This document shows positions 1 through 5,635 of a DNA stretch of 10,177 nucleotides, piece by piece (positions within the stretch are counted from its first letter, which is position 1; the number at the start of each line of letters is the position of its first letter). This stretch comes from Candidatus Aenigmatarchaeota archaeon (GTDB taxonomy: Archaea > Aenigmatarchaeota > Aenigmatarchaeia > Aenigmatarchaeales > Aenigmatarchaeaceae), in NCBI GenBank assembly GCA_018221065.1, contig JAAOXY010000093.1:1-10177 (forward strand). The letters are read 5' to 3'. The notes beneath the pieces were generated by a model. That model was not told the DNA's origin. It saw only the letters and a list, made by a program, of their open reading frames with translations, and did not search any database. Made by a program: the position numbers and the translations under genes.

Positions 1-156
1 AGAAGAAACTTTTCTCAATTCTATTTCTTGCTGTTGTTCAATTTGATCAGTTATAGTTTCTTGTGATCCTGATAAATAGAAGTATAACATTGTTCCTAAA
101 GATATAGTTATTAAAAGTATTAAGACAAGGGCAATAATTGAAGATATTCCTTTCAT
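1..156 (-). CDS. Pilin/flagellin-like membrane protein, N-terminal part (3' end outside window)
   Basis: Fifty-two codons are visible from ATG at 156 to the window edge with no stop. The protein starts MKGISSIIALVLILLITISL, a short charged N-terminus followed by a hydrophobic helix of about 22 residues (4-29), then a polar Gln/Glu-rich stretch. This is the usual N-terminus of archaeal type IV pilin or archaellin-like proteins, in which a class III signal peptide is cut just before the hydrophobic helix; a Gly3/Ile4 cut is possible but is inferred. The ATG lies 4 bases after the ligase stop, and the ligase TGA is part of the SD (AAGTGATTTTATG), so the two genes are probably cotranscribed and translationally coupled. 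The surface-appendage role is inferred from the N-terminus only; a generic single-pass membrane protein is the alternative. Confidence 0.75.
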   Translation of the reverse strand, partial: MKGISSIIALVLILLITISLGTMLYFYLSGSQETITDQIEQQQEIELRKVSS

Positions 157-160
157 AAAA

Positions 161-1837
161 TCACTTCTTTCCTTTCTGTATTGTATATAGGTATTTTATT
201 CTACTTAAAGTGTCGGCTTGACTTGCGGGTTTTTCCATTGTTCTTAGTCGTATTAATCTTGGGAATCTTAGAGCATAACCTGATTCATATTTCGGACTTT
301 TTTGTATTTCTTCATAACCAACTTCAACAACAACATGAGGGTTTATTTCTATTGAACTTCCCTTTTCAGATATTATGTGCGGTTTGAGTAATCTAGTAAT
401 TTCTTCTAGTGTAACATCAGTATCATCAGTTTTCTTTTCTTTTAATCCAGTTCCCAACATACCACATGTTAAGAATTTCTCTTTATCTCTACAACCAAGT
501 ATTAGTGATCCAACAAAACCAGTTCTCTTCCCGGTTCCCCACACACCACCTATTATTGTTAAATCAAGATTTTCCATTGTAGGTTTTACCTTTAACCAAT
601 AACCTACCTTTCTCCCAGGTTGATACCCAGCTTCTAAATTTTTAACCATTATACCTTCTTGACCTTGTGCTAGAGCTTTATTGTAAAAATCTTCAGCTTT
701 TTTCAAGTCTTTTGTTTTCAATTGTTTTGTTATTTTGAAATCTTTTGTAGATTTGATTGATTTTTCTAATAATTTTCTTCGTTCTTTAAAAGAAATATTA
801 TAAAGTGATTTACCATTTAGATACGTTATATCAAAAATATTCACTTCTACAGGTATTTCCTTTATCATCTTTTCAATATCATATTTTCTTTGTATTCTTC
901 TAGAAAGTTTTTGAAATGGTAAAGGTGTATTTGTTTTAGGATCCATTCCAACAGCTTCACCATCTATTATGCATTCTTTTGCTATAATTGATGTCTTTGC
1001 CATTTTTACAATATCAGGGAACTGTTTGGTAACATCTTCAAGTTTTCTTGTGAATACTTTTACAACATCACCCTTTTTGTGTATTTGTGTCCTAACTCCA
1101 TCAAACTTTACTTCAAGAACAGGATTCTCGTATGACTCTAACGCATCTTTTAATGATGGAGATTTTTCTGCTAAAAGTACCATCAACGGACTTCCAACAT
1201 CAATTACTATTTTCTTCAGTCCTTCCTCACCGTCTTTCTTAGCAACTTCAGCTATCTTTCCAAAATCAGGATTAAGATTCCATGCACTTTCTACTAACTT
1301 TTTATCAATATCAAATGCTTTTGCAATCGAATCTCTTAGTATTCCTTGTGCAACACCAACTCTTAGTTGTCCTAAGATTGTTCTTACAATATATTTTGCT
1401 TCTTTTGGCGTTGCTGCTATCAAAATACCAGCAACAGAATTCAGTTTTCTTTCTTGGCTACCCTTACCAGATATTTCTGGCAAATTAACAATTTCATCAT
1501 ATACATTTTCAACAGAAAGTTCTTTCTTTAGTAATGCTCTTTGTTTTTTACTTTTTATCAATTCTTCAGCTGTAATGCCAAGATCTCCTTTTCTCTTGAA
1601 TGTATTCTTTACCTCAGATTCAGGATTTCCAGAAGCCTTTCCAATAGCTTTAATTATCATACTCGTAGAAACACCAGTTTCTAAAGATGACACTGATCCT
1701 GTTATTATTTTAGCTAATAATCCAAGATCCTTTACAGAAGCTTCTTTTAACAGTTCAGCCAGAATGTCTCTTTTCTTTAATTTACTAGAATGTTTTTCTA
1801 GTTCTTCATAGACATCTGCTAAGACAGAGTATTTCAT
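161..1837 (-). CDS. lig: ATP-dependent DNA ligase (archaeal DNA ligase I type)
   Basis: This enzyme seals nicks in duplex DNA using ATP, joining Okazaki fragments and completing repair. At 558 residues it matches the usual archaeal length. Residues 1 to about 215 form the helical DNA-binding domain. The adenylation domain follows with motif I KFDG (catalytic Lys244, Arg249), DGEAV at 292-296, motif III FDITYL at 335-340, motif IV EGIMVK at 394-399 and motif V LKVKP at 415-419. The OB-fold domain ends with PRLIRLR at 526-532 (motif VI region). All nucleotidyltransferase motifs are intact. The start is ATG 1837: a T-rich TATA-like box sits 26 bases upstream and no SD precedes the ATG, so the mRNA is probably leaderless. 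The downstream pilin-like gene is 4 bases away. Nothing suggests degradation. Confidence 0.97.
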   Translation of the reverse strand: MKYSVLADVYEELEKHSSKLKKRDILAELLKEASVKDLGLLAKIITGSVSSLETGVSTSMIIKAIGKASGNPESEVKNTFKRKGDLGITAEELIKSKKQRALLKKELSVENVYDEIVNLPEISGKGSQERKLNSVAGILIAATPKEAKYIVRTILGQLRVGVAQGILRDSIAKAFDIDKKLVESAWNLNPDFGKIAEVAKKDGEEGLKKIVIDVGSPLMVLLAEKSPSLKDALESYENPVLEVKFDGVRTQIHKKGDVVKVFTRKLEDVTKQFPDIVKMAKTSIIAKECIIDGEAVGMDPKTNTPLPFQKLSRRIQRKYDIEKMIKEIPVEVNIFDITYLNGKSLYNISFKERRKLLEKSIKSTKDFKITKQLKTKDLKKAEDFYNKALAQGQEGIMVKNLEAGYQPGRKVGYWLKVKPTMENLDLTIIGGVWGTGKRTGFVGSLILGCRDKEKFLTCGMLGTGLKEKKTDDTDVTLEEITRLLKPHIISEKGSSIEINPHVVVEVGYEEIQKSPKYESGYALRFPRLIRLRTMEKPASQADTLSRIKYLYTIQKGKK

Positions 1838-1858
1838 AGTAAAGAATTAGGTTTGGAG

Positions 1859-1867
1859 AATAAAAAT
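1859..1867 (-). promoter_or_regulatory. TATA-like box of the ligase gene
   Basis: On the minus strand the sequence reads ATTTTTATT, centred about 26 bases from the ligase ATG. With archaeal TBP/TFB spacing, transcription would begin at or within a base or two of the ATG. No GTGAT-type SD lies between box and ATG, which fits a leaderless transcript. Confidence 0.5.
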
Positions 1868-1881
1868 GTAATTGGGAGGGG

Positions 1882-1925
1882 GAGGGGGCCATTTCTTTAA
1901 GAAATATTAAGCTAGGTGCCCCCTC
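1882..1925 (-). terminator. G/C-rich stem-loop between small-gene cluster and ligase
   Basis: GAGGGGGC (1882-1889) pairs perfectly with GCCCCCTC (1918-1925), an 8-bp stem in otherwise AT-rich DNA. The 28-base loop itself holds a short inverted repeat, ATTTC/GAAAT (1891-1905). It lies after the stop of the last small gene and before the ligase TATA box, so it could end or stabilise the cluster's mRNA. The left arm belongs to a longer G-run (1874-1888, two A interruptions). The stem is seen directly; the terminator role is inferred, since the downstream T-rich stretch is some 15 bases away. Confidence 0.45.
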
Positions 1926-1949
1926 AGTGTTGTGGGTATGATAGGAGTA

Positions 1950-2243
1950 TTATTTTTTCTTTTTTGGTTTTTTTGGTTTTTCAAGTCCAATTGAAATTAT
2001 CTGATTTTTGGAAATATATCCAATATCAAGAGTTTTCAGTGCTTTCTGACGAGATTCATCACTAGGTATTTCTCTCATATCTTTTAATTCTATATCATCA
2101 TATGTCTCATCTGTCAACACTCCTCTATAGGAAAGAGACATATTTGAACAACTTTCAAATCCATAAAAAGCTATTTTGCCTGTAGTTAGGACTCTAACTT
2201 TCTTTCCATTAAGTTTCGAATATCTCATTTTTTCGCCTTTCAT
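1950..2243 (-). CDS. Hypothetical small basic-tailed protein, possible SH3/Sm-like barrel
   Basis: A 97-residue protein that I do not recognise. Alternating hydrophobic residues with turns (KKVRVLTTGKIAFYG at 14-28, then YRGVLTDETYDDIELKD at 39-55) suggest a small beta-barrel reminiscent of Sm-like or SH3-like folds, but no diagnostic motif is present and this is only an impression. The last 10 residues are Lys/Pro-rich (PKKPKKKK), a likely nucleic-acid-binding or disordered tail. The start is ATG 2243: it immediately follows the TAA of the upstream gene and has GGTGAT four bases before it; Met6 has no good SD. It is the last gene of the small-gene cluster, followed by the G/C-rich stem-loop. 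There is one Cys (residue 32). Confidence 0.8.
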   Translation of the reverse strand: MKGEKMRYSKLNGKKVRVLTTGKIAFYGFESCSNMSLSYRGVLTDETYDDIELKDMREIPSDESRQKALKTLDIGYISKNQIISIGLEKPKKPKKKK

Positions 2244-2489
2244 TTACATCACCTTTTTTGCAATTTTATTATATTTTTCTTTCTGAAGATCTGCTTCTAG
2301 ACCAAATCCGTACATAACAGCAGATGAAATTGCTCCAGCTCCAGCCAATTTGTAACTTCCCGTAGCAAGCAAAGGACCAACTAAAGCTCCATTAAACATA
2401 GCAGCAGCATAATATACTTCAGATTTGTTCATTTTCTTCATAACAAAATCAAAACCATTTGCAATCTTTTTACCTATTTTTTTACTCAT
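2244..2489 (-). CDS. Small predicted membrane protein (helical hairpin)
   Basis: An unrecognised 81-residue protein. The basic N-terminus (MSKKIGKKI) is followed by two Ala/Gly-rich hydrophobic stretches, about 27-43 and 48-62, separated by the short turn GSYK, then a charged C-terminus ending KIAKKVM. This suggests a membrane-inserted helical hairpin, or less likely a hydrophobic soluble helix pair. The start is ATG 2489, which overlaps the previous stop in ATGA and has GGTGAT three bases upstream. The last codons GTG ATG form the SD of the following gene, which begins directly after the stop. The C-terminal 20 residues resemble those of the preceding 54-residue protein (GLE, then KIAK-K/R-VM). 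Confidence 0.8.
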   Translation of the reverse strand: MSKKIGKKIANGFDFVMKKMNKSEVYYAAAMFNGALVGPLLATGSYKLAGAGAISSAVMYGFGLEADLQKEKYNKIAKKVM

Positions 2490-2650
2490 AACATCACCCT
2501 TTTTGCTATCTTTGATAATTCTGGATATACTCTTTGTGCATATTCCAGACCATTCACTTCAATAGTTGTATCATAAATTTTACCAAAATCTTCCTGGCTT
2601 ACACCAGGTATACAACCACTATAAACTGTAACTTTTTTTTCACACTTCAT
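2486..2650 (-). CDS. Hypothetical 54-residue protein
   Basis: A short gene starting MKCEKKVTVYSGCIPGVSQE and ending PELSKIAKRVML. Support comes from layout: GGTGG lies 5 bases before ATG 2650, the start directly follows an in-frame TAG, and the TGA stop overlaps the next ATG as ATGA. The protein has two Cys (3 and 13), a predicted beta-rich first half and a basic amphipathic C-terminal helix. No family is recognised. Its C-terminus resembles that of the next protein, partly because both gene ends must encode the SD of the following gene (AAAAGGGTGATG here). It sits in the middle of the small-gene cluster and is too short for many gene finders. Confidence 0.7.
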   Translation of the reverse strand: MKCEKKVTVYSGCIPGVSQEDFGKIYDTTIEVNGLEYAQRVYPELSKIAKRVML

Positions 2651-2661
2651 CTAATCCACCA

Positions 2662-2751
2662 CTATAATCTCTTTCTCAATTCTGAGTATCTTGCTTTGAC
2701 GTTCTGAACAACAGGTTCAGATACTTCCATTGCAAATCTCAATAAAACCAT
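2662..2751 (-). CDS. Possible 29-residue microprotein
   Basis: ATG 2751 is preceded by AAGTGATTTT, the same SD and spacing as the ligase/pilin junction, with the previous gene's TGA inside the SD. The product starts MVLLRFAMEVSEPVVQNVKA and ends in a basic amphipathic stretch (SELRKRL). TAG at 2662-2664 is followed 10 bases later by the ATG of the next gene, whose GGTGG SD lies in this gap. No family is recognisable at this length. The case rests on the correct SD and on filling an otherwise unexplained gap in a tightly packed cluster. The alternative is a noncoding spacer carrying a fortuitous start. Confidence 0.5.
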   Translation of the reverse strand: MVLLRFAMEVSEPVVQNVKARYSELRKRL

Positions 2752-2755
2752 AAAA

Positions 2756-2935
2756 TCACTTTTTGTCAATTTTAGCATTCCACATACCAATTGCTTCAGT
2801 TTGTGCAGGAGTAGCATTTTCAGGAATATTTAATGTTCCCGCATATCCATGCTCCATACAACTATTCAAACAATTACTATAGTGAAAATTTACTGCATTC
2901 GTGTATCTTATTCCTTCTTCTTTGTCTACTGCCAT
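2756..2935 (-). CDS. Hypothetical 59-residue protein with a Cys-x3-Cys
   Basis: Not recognised. The protein starts MAVDKEEGIRYTNAVNFHY and carries Cys pair NCLNSC near residues 22-26, with His/Tyr residues around it (FHYSNC, MEHGY), so a metal site or disulfide is possible but unproven. Three starts are available: GTG 2944, ATG 2938 and ATG 2935. I chose 2935 because it gives GTGAT four bases before ATG, as in the neighbours; 2938 would leave only one base. The upstream gene's TGA (2941-2943) lies inside that SD, implying coupled translation. The stop TGA at 2756 in turn lies inside the SD of the 29-residue gene. Confidence 0.75.
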   Translation of the reverse strand: MAVDKEEGIRYTNAVNFHYSNCLNSCMEHGYAGTLNIPENATPAQTEAIGMWNAKIDKK

Positions 2936-2940
2936 CATAA

Positions 2941-3330
2941 TCACTCCTGATCCTCGCTGATGTATTCAGCTTTTCTTGCTTCACAACTTTTTTCGTCACA
3001 TTTACTACATATCTTAGTTCCAAAGAGATTAACCAACATAAGGACGTCTTCTACTTCTGATCCTTTGTAATTGTGTTCCTTCATCTTTGCTTGAGTTTCT
3101 TCATCAAATGTTGAAGCAGGATATGCAATTCTTCCAAGATCCTGTTCATATTGACATCCTTTTGGAAGAGCCAAATAACTAGAATCAGCCATTTGTAAGT
3201 CTCCCTTTTTTCCATTCAAAATATTTTTTGCTAAATTACCATAGCCAGCCAACGTAGGCTGGTATGTGCTAAGTATAAGCTTTGAAAGTTTACCCACCCT
3301 TTTGTCATCACTCAATTTTTTATTAACCAT
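2941..3330 (-). CDS. Hypothetical protein with C-terminal CxxC-x4-C motif; first gene of small-gene cluster
   Basis: An unrecognised protein of 129 residues from ATG 3330. The N-terminal third is basic and helical. Near the C-terminus lies CSKCDEKSC (Cys108, 111, 116), with Cys59 as a possible fourth ligand, which suggests a zinc-binding knuckle. An in-frame ATG at 3414 would add 28 residues, but the chosen start has GGGGTGG seven bases before it and a good TATA box 48 bases upstream, at which spacing the transcript would start inside the longer version. The longer form (157 residues) cannot be excluded. It opens the leftward cluster of six tiny genes and shares the intergenic region with the divergent nitroreductase gene. 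Confidence 0.75.
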   Translation of the reverse strand: MVNKKLSDDKRVGKLSKLILSTYQPTLAGYGNLAKNILNGKKGDLQMADSSYLALPKGCQYEQDLGRIAYPASTFDEETQAKMKEHNYKGSEVEDVLMLVNLFGTKICSKCDEKSCEARKAEYISEDQE

Positions 3331-3374
3331 CGAAAAACCACCCCTCAATTTTTGTAACCACTCAGTAGTTACTA

Positions 3375-3382
3375 CTATAAAG
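3375..3382 (-). promoter_or_regulatory. TATA box of the small-gene cluster
   Basis: CTTTATAG on the minus strand, within the longer self-complementary stretch TACTTTATAGTA. Expected transcription start is about 3352, giving a leader of about 22 bases that includes the GGGGTGG SD (3338-3344). This supports starting the first cluster gene at 3330 rather than 3414. Confidence 0.5.
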
Positions 3383-3444
3383 TAATACGATTTAAGTCCA
3401 TATAAAGCTTCCATCTTTCACTATTTTACGGTAGTTATAGTTTA

Positions 3445-3454
3445 TTTTTAATAT
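3445..3454 (+). promoter_or_regulatory. TATA-like box of the nitroreductase gene
   Basis: TTTTTAATAT is centred 25 bases before ATG 3475, so the transcript should begin at the start codon. The bases between box and ATG contain no SD, consistent with a leaderless mRNA. Confidence 0.5.
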
Positions 3455-3474
3455 GGGTAACACTAACTAGAATC

Positions 3475-4188
3475 ATGGTATTCAGATATTTCGCAGGCAC
3501 AAAAAGAAGAAATAGAGCAGGAAAAGCTCTAAAAGATGTAAAAGCATCAGATCTTTTCTCAACTAGATCCAATACTTTCAACACAGTCAGAGAAGTAATA
3601 GAAAGTAGAAGAGCTGTTAGAAAATACATAGCAAAAGATGTTCCAGATAGTGTTGTTTACAAGCTTCTAGAAGCTGCAGCTCATGCACCATCAGAAGGAA
3701 ATCAACAACCATGGGAATTCATAGTAGTTAGAGATCATATTAAAAAAGAGCATATAGTAGAAGCATGTTATAACCAGAATTGGATGCTGCAAGCTCCAGT
3801 ATTCATAGTTGCATGTACTAACATGAGATTAGCTCGTGCAATATACGGTGAAAGGGGAGAAAGGTTGTATGGAATTCAAGCAACAGCAGCAGCTATTCAA
3901 AATCTTCTATTATCAGCACAATCAATGGGATTATCAACATGCTGGATAGGTTCATTTTCAGAATCTAAAGTAGCTATATTAACAGGATGTCCAGATTACA
4001 TCAGACCAGCAGGAATAATCACTCTAGGATTTGGCGCAGAAAATCCAGAACCTCCAATGTTGCAAAAAGCAGAAGATTATATTCATATTGAAGAATTCGG
4101 AAGAACACTTTTAATTGAAAGTGTAATAGATCAAAAGTCGCCCTTAGGAAAAGGACGATCAGAAGTGGATTATTGGGCAAAGTCCTAG
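3475..4188 (+). CDS. Nitroreductase-family flavoprotein
   Basis: A 237-residue protein of the FMN-dependent nitroreductase superfamily, which uses NAD(P)H to reduce nitro compounds, quinones or flavins; the real substrate cannot be told from sequence. Visible signatures are the FMN phosphate-binding SRRAVRKY (44-51), APSEGNQQPWEF (71-82), and the central YGIQATAAAIQNLLLSAQSM (132-151) leading into GLSTCWIG, with GFG at 185-187 before the C-terminal segment. About 40 residues precede the usual family start, including a basic stretch (TKRRNRAGKALK); the promoter supports this long form, because the TATA-like box sits 25 bases before ATG 3475. It is transcribed alone, divergent from the small-gene cluster and convergent with ftsZ. 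Cytosolic location is expected. Confidence 0.92.
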   Translation: MVFRYFAGTKRRNRAGKALKDVKASDLFSTRSNTFNTVREVIESRRAVRKYIAKDVPDSVVYKLLEAAAHAPSEGNQQPWEFIVVRDHIKKEHIVEACYNQNWMLQAPVFIVACTNMRLARAIYGERGERLYGIQATAAAIQNLLLSAQSMGLSTCWIGSFSESKVAILTGCPDYIRPAGIITLGFGAENPEPPMLQKAEDYIHIEEFGRTLLIESVIDQKSPLGKGRSEVDYWAKS

Positions 4189-4287
4189 TCCACTTCTTCA
4201 AAAATAAATTCTATATTGGCTATCAGGTAAAACCGTTTCTCTAATCATAAGGCATCAGTTATTTTTACTGAAAAACATGAGAAAGAA

Positions 4288-4312
4288 GGGAGCTTCATCT
4301 CTGAAGACTCCC
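4288..4312. terminator. Stem-loop between convergent nitroreductase and ftsZ genes
   Basis: GGGAGCTTCA pairs with TGAAG-A-CTCCC around a TCTC loop: a 10-bp stem with one bulged A. It lies 100 bases after the nitroreductase stop and 30 bases after the ftsZ stop (reading leftward), so it can fold in both transcripts. Flanking A/T-rich stretches fit a bidirectional terminator, though the function is inferred. Confidence 0.55.
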
Positions 4313-4342
4313 CTCATATTAAATTTCTCCATAGTCTGCACC

Positions 4343-5500
4343 TTATTTAAGTATTACTGGAATACCCAATTCATTTTCTGCTGTTCTAGCCATTTCTTCT
4401 TTCTCTACAGGTCCAACCAAGTATGGTGATTTTACACCTGTTACGATTGCTATTACCTGTACCTTTCCATTCATTTCTGGTGTTACTCTTGCTCCCCAGA
4501 TTACTTGTGATTCTGGGTTCAATCTCTTTGCAATTATCTCGCCAGCTTCGTTTATTTCAGCTAGTGTACAGTCAGGTCCACATGTTACATGTATCAAGGC
4601 TCCTGCTGCGCCTGCATAATCTACCTCTAACAAAGGATGGTTCAGAGCTTTCAAAACTGCATCTTTAATTCTTGAAGATGAGTCACTTTCACCAACACAA
4701 ATAGCAGAAACGCCACCTGCACCCATTATTGTCCTTACATCAGCAAAGTCTAAGTTTACTAGAGATGGTACTGTTATTGTCTCTGTGATACCCTTTATCA
4801 TCATTGAGATCAGTTCATCTGCTAGTGCAAATGCTTGTGCAATAGGCATTGAACCTGCGTATTCTAGCAACTTCTGGTTCTCAATTACTACAACAGTATC
4901 AGTAACTTGTCTCAGTCTATCTAGACCGTCTTCTGCTTTGTTGATTCTTGTTCCTTCCATCTTGAAAGGCATTGTTACTGCACCAACTACAATTGCTCCC
5001 ATTGATTTTGCCATCTCAGCTACTACAGGTGCACTTCCTGTTCCTGTTCCTCCACCCATTCCAGCTGTTACAAATACTAAATCTACTCCTTCTAACATTT
5101 GCTTTAGCTGTGCTTTGTTTTCTTTAGCTGCGGTTTCACCAACTTGTGGGTAACCTCCTGCTCCGAGACCCCGAGTTGTTTCTTTACCGATTAATACTTT
5201 CTTGTGTGCTTTTGTAATTGACAAGTGTTTTGCGTCTGTGTTTATTGCTATAATATCAGCTCCAGATGCTCCCATCTCTGTTAATCTAGAAACTGTATTA
5301 CTACCTGCTCCACCGCAACCTACTACCATTATCTTAGCTTTATGCATCTGAATGTCAAACTCTTCTGAGACTTTTGATTCCCAGTCAGTGTTTTTGTTTT
5401 CATCTAATCTAGCCTGATAGCCAGGTACTGTTGGTTTTGCTGCTTCTTGTTTTTCTGCTCCGAATGCTTTATCAAAGGCAGACTGTATCATTGAATCCAT
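4343..5500 (-). CDS. ftsZ: Cell division GTPase FtsZ (archaeal, FtsZ1-like)
   Basis: A tubulin-superfamily GTPase that polymerises at mid-cell and builds the division ring. The protein has 385 residues. The GTP-binding start VVGCGGAGSNT is at 59-69, the tubulin signature GGGTGTGSAP at 149-158, and the T7 synergy loop NLDFADVRTIM at 249-259, with Asp251 and Asp254 positioned for GTP hydrolysis across the filament interface. About 53 residues, rich in Lys, Glu and Ala, precede the GTPase core. The C-terminus ends GIPVILK, like the GIP-x-I tail of methanogen FtsZ1; there is little linker, so any tail-binding partner would attach close to the core. ATG 5500 has GGGGTGA seven bases upstream; Met4 is a weaker alternative. 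It has a long, palindrome-rich leader. No division partner is adjacent. Confidence 0.97.
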   Translation of the reverse strand: MDSMIQSAFDKAFGAEKQEAAKPTVPGYQARLDENKNTDWESKVSEEFDIQMHKAKIMVVGCGGAGSNTVSRLTEMGASGADIIAINTDAKHLSITKAHKKVLIGKETTRGLGAGGYPQVGETAAKENKAQLKQMLEGVDLVFVTAGMGGGTGTGSAPVVAEMAKSMGAIVVGAVTMPFKMEGTRINKAEDGLDRLRQVTDTVVVIENQKLLEYAGSMPIAQAFALADELISMMIKGITETITVPSLVNLDFADVRTIMGAGGVSAICVGESDSSSRIKDAVLKALNHPLLEVDYAGAAGALIHVTCGPDCTLAEINEAGEIIAKRLNPESQVIWGARVTPEMNGKVQVIAIVTGVKSPYLVGPVEKEEMARTAENELGIPVILK

Positions 5501-5529
5501 TGTTCTTTCACCCCATATTTAATTTCCGG

Positions 5530-5547
5530 TGTATGCCAAAACATACA
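5530..5547. repeat. Inverted repeat in the ftsZ leader
   Basis: TGTATG-CCAAAA-CATACA: perfect 6-bp arms with a six-base spacer, 30 bases upstream of the ftsZ ATG. It could be a hairpin in the leader RNA or a protein-binding site. Its left arm and spacer (GTATGCCAA) resemble the GTATGTGCCAA sequence at 5574-5584. Confidence 0.6.
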
Positions 5548-5553
5548 TTTTTT

Positions 5554-5565
5554 TATCGTACGATA
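5554..5565. repeat. 12-bp perfect palindrome in the ftsZ leader
   Basis: TATCGTACGATA is a perfect palindrome without spacer, which favours binding of a dimeric regulator over RNA folding. It lies between two other inverted repeats, downstream of the predicted ftsZ start of transcription. Confidence 0.6.
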
Positions 5566-5575
5566 TGTAACGGGT

Positions 5576-5590
5576 ATGTGCCAAGCACAT
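5576..5590. repeat. Inverted repeat at the predicted ftsZ transcription start
   Basis: ATGTGC-CAA-GCACAT: perfect 6-bp arms with a three-base spacer. By spacing from the TATA box at 5601-5608, ftsZ transcription should begin at about 5578, inside this repeat, so a protein bound here could block initiation. Confidence 0.6.
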
Positions 5591-5600
5591 GAATTGTCGA

Positions 5601-5608
5601 ATATATAC
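5601..5608 (-). promoter_or_regulatory. Probable ftsZ TATA box
   Basis: Minus-strand GTATATAT. The predicted start near 5578 gives a leader of about 78 bases, unusually long here, where several genes seem leaderless. Immediately upstream is the near-perfect inverted repeat CTTTAAAAGC-GAAAT-GCTTTTTAAA (5610-5634), which could bind a factor or belong to an upstream transcript. Confidence 0.5.
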
Positions 5609-5635
5609 TCTTTAAAAGCGAAATGCTTTTTAAAT

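Noticed and set aside
969..1811. A long open frame on the plus strand opposite the ligase gene
   Set aside because: It is a codon-bias shadow of the ligase: all ligase motifs are on the minus strand, and the plus-strand product is a Ser/Phe-rich sequence without domain features or a start context.
1874..1888. G-quadruplex in the G-run upstream of the ligase
   Set aside because: The run GGGAGGGGGAGGGGG does not provide four separate G3 tracts with loops; only a weak two-tier form is possible, and the stem with the C-run explains it better.
3331..3414. The 28-residue N-terminal extension of the first small-gene cluster protein
   Set aside because: Possible, but the TATA box and SD fit the start at 3330; recorded as an alternative in that entry.
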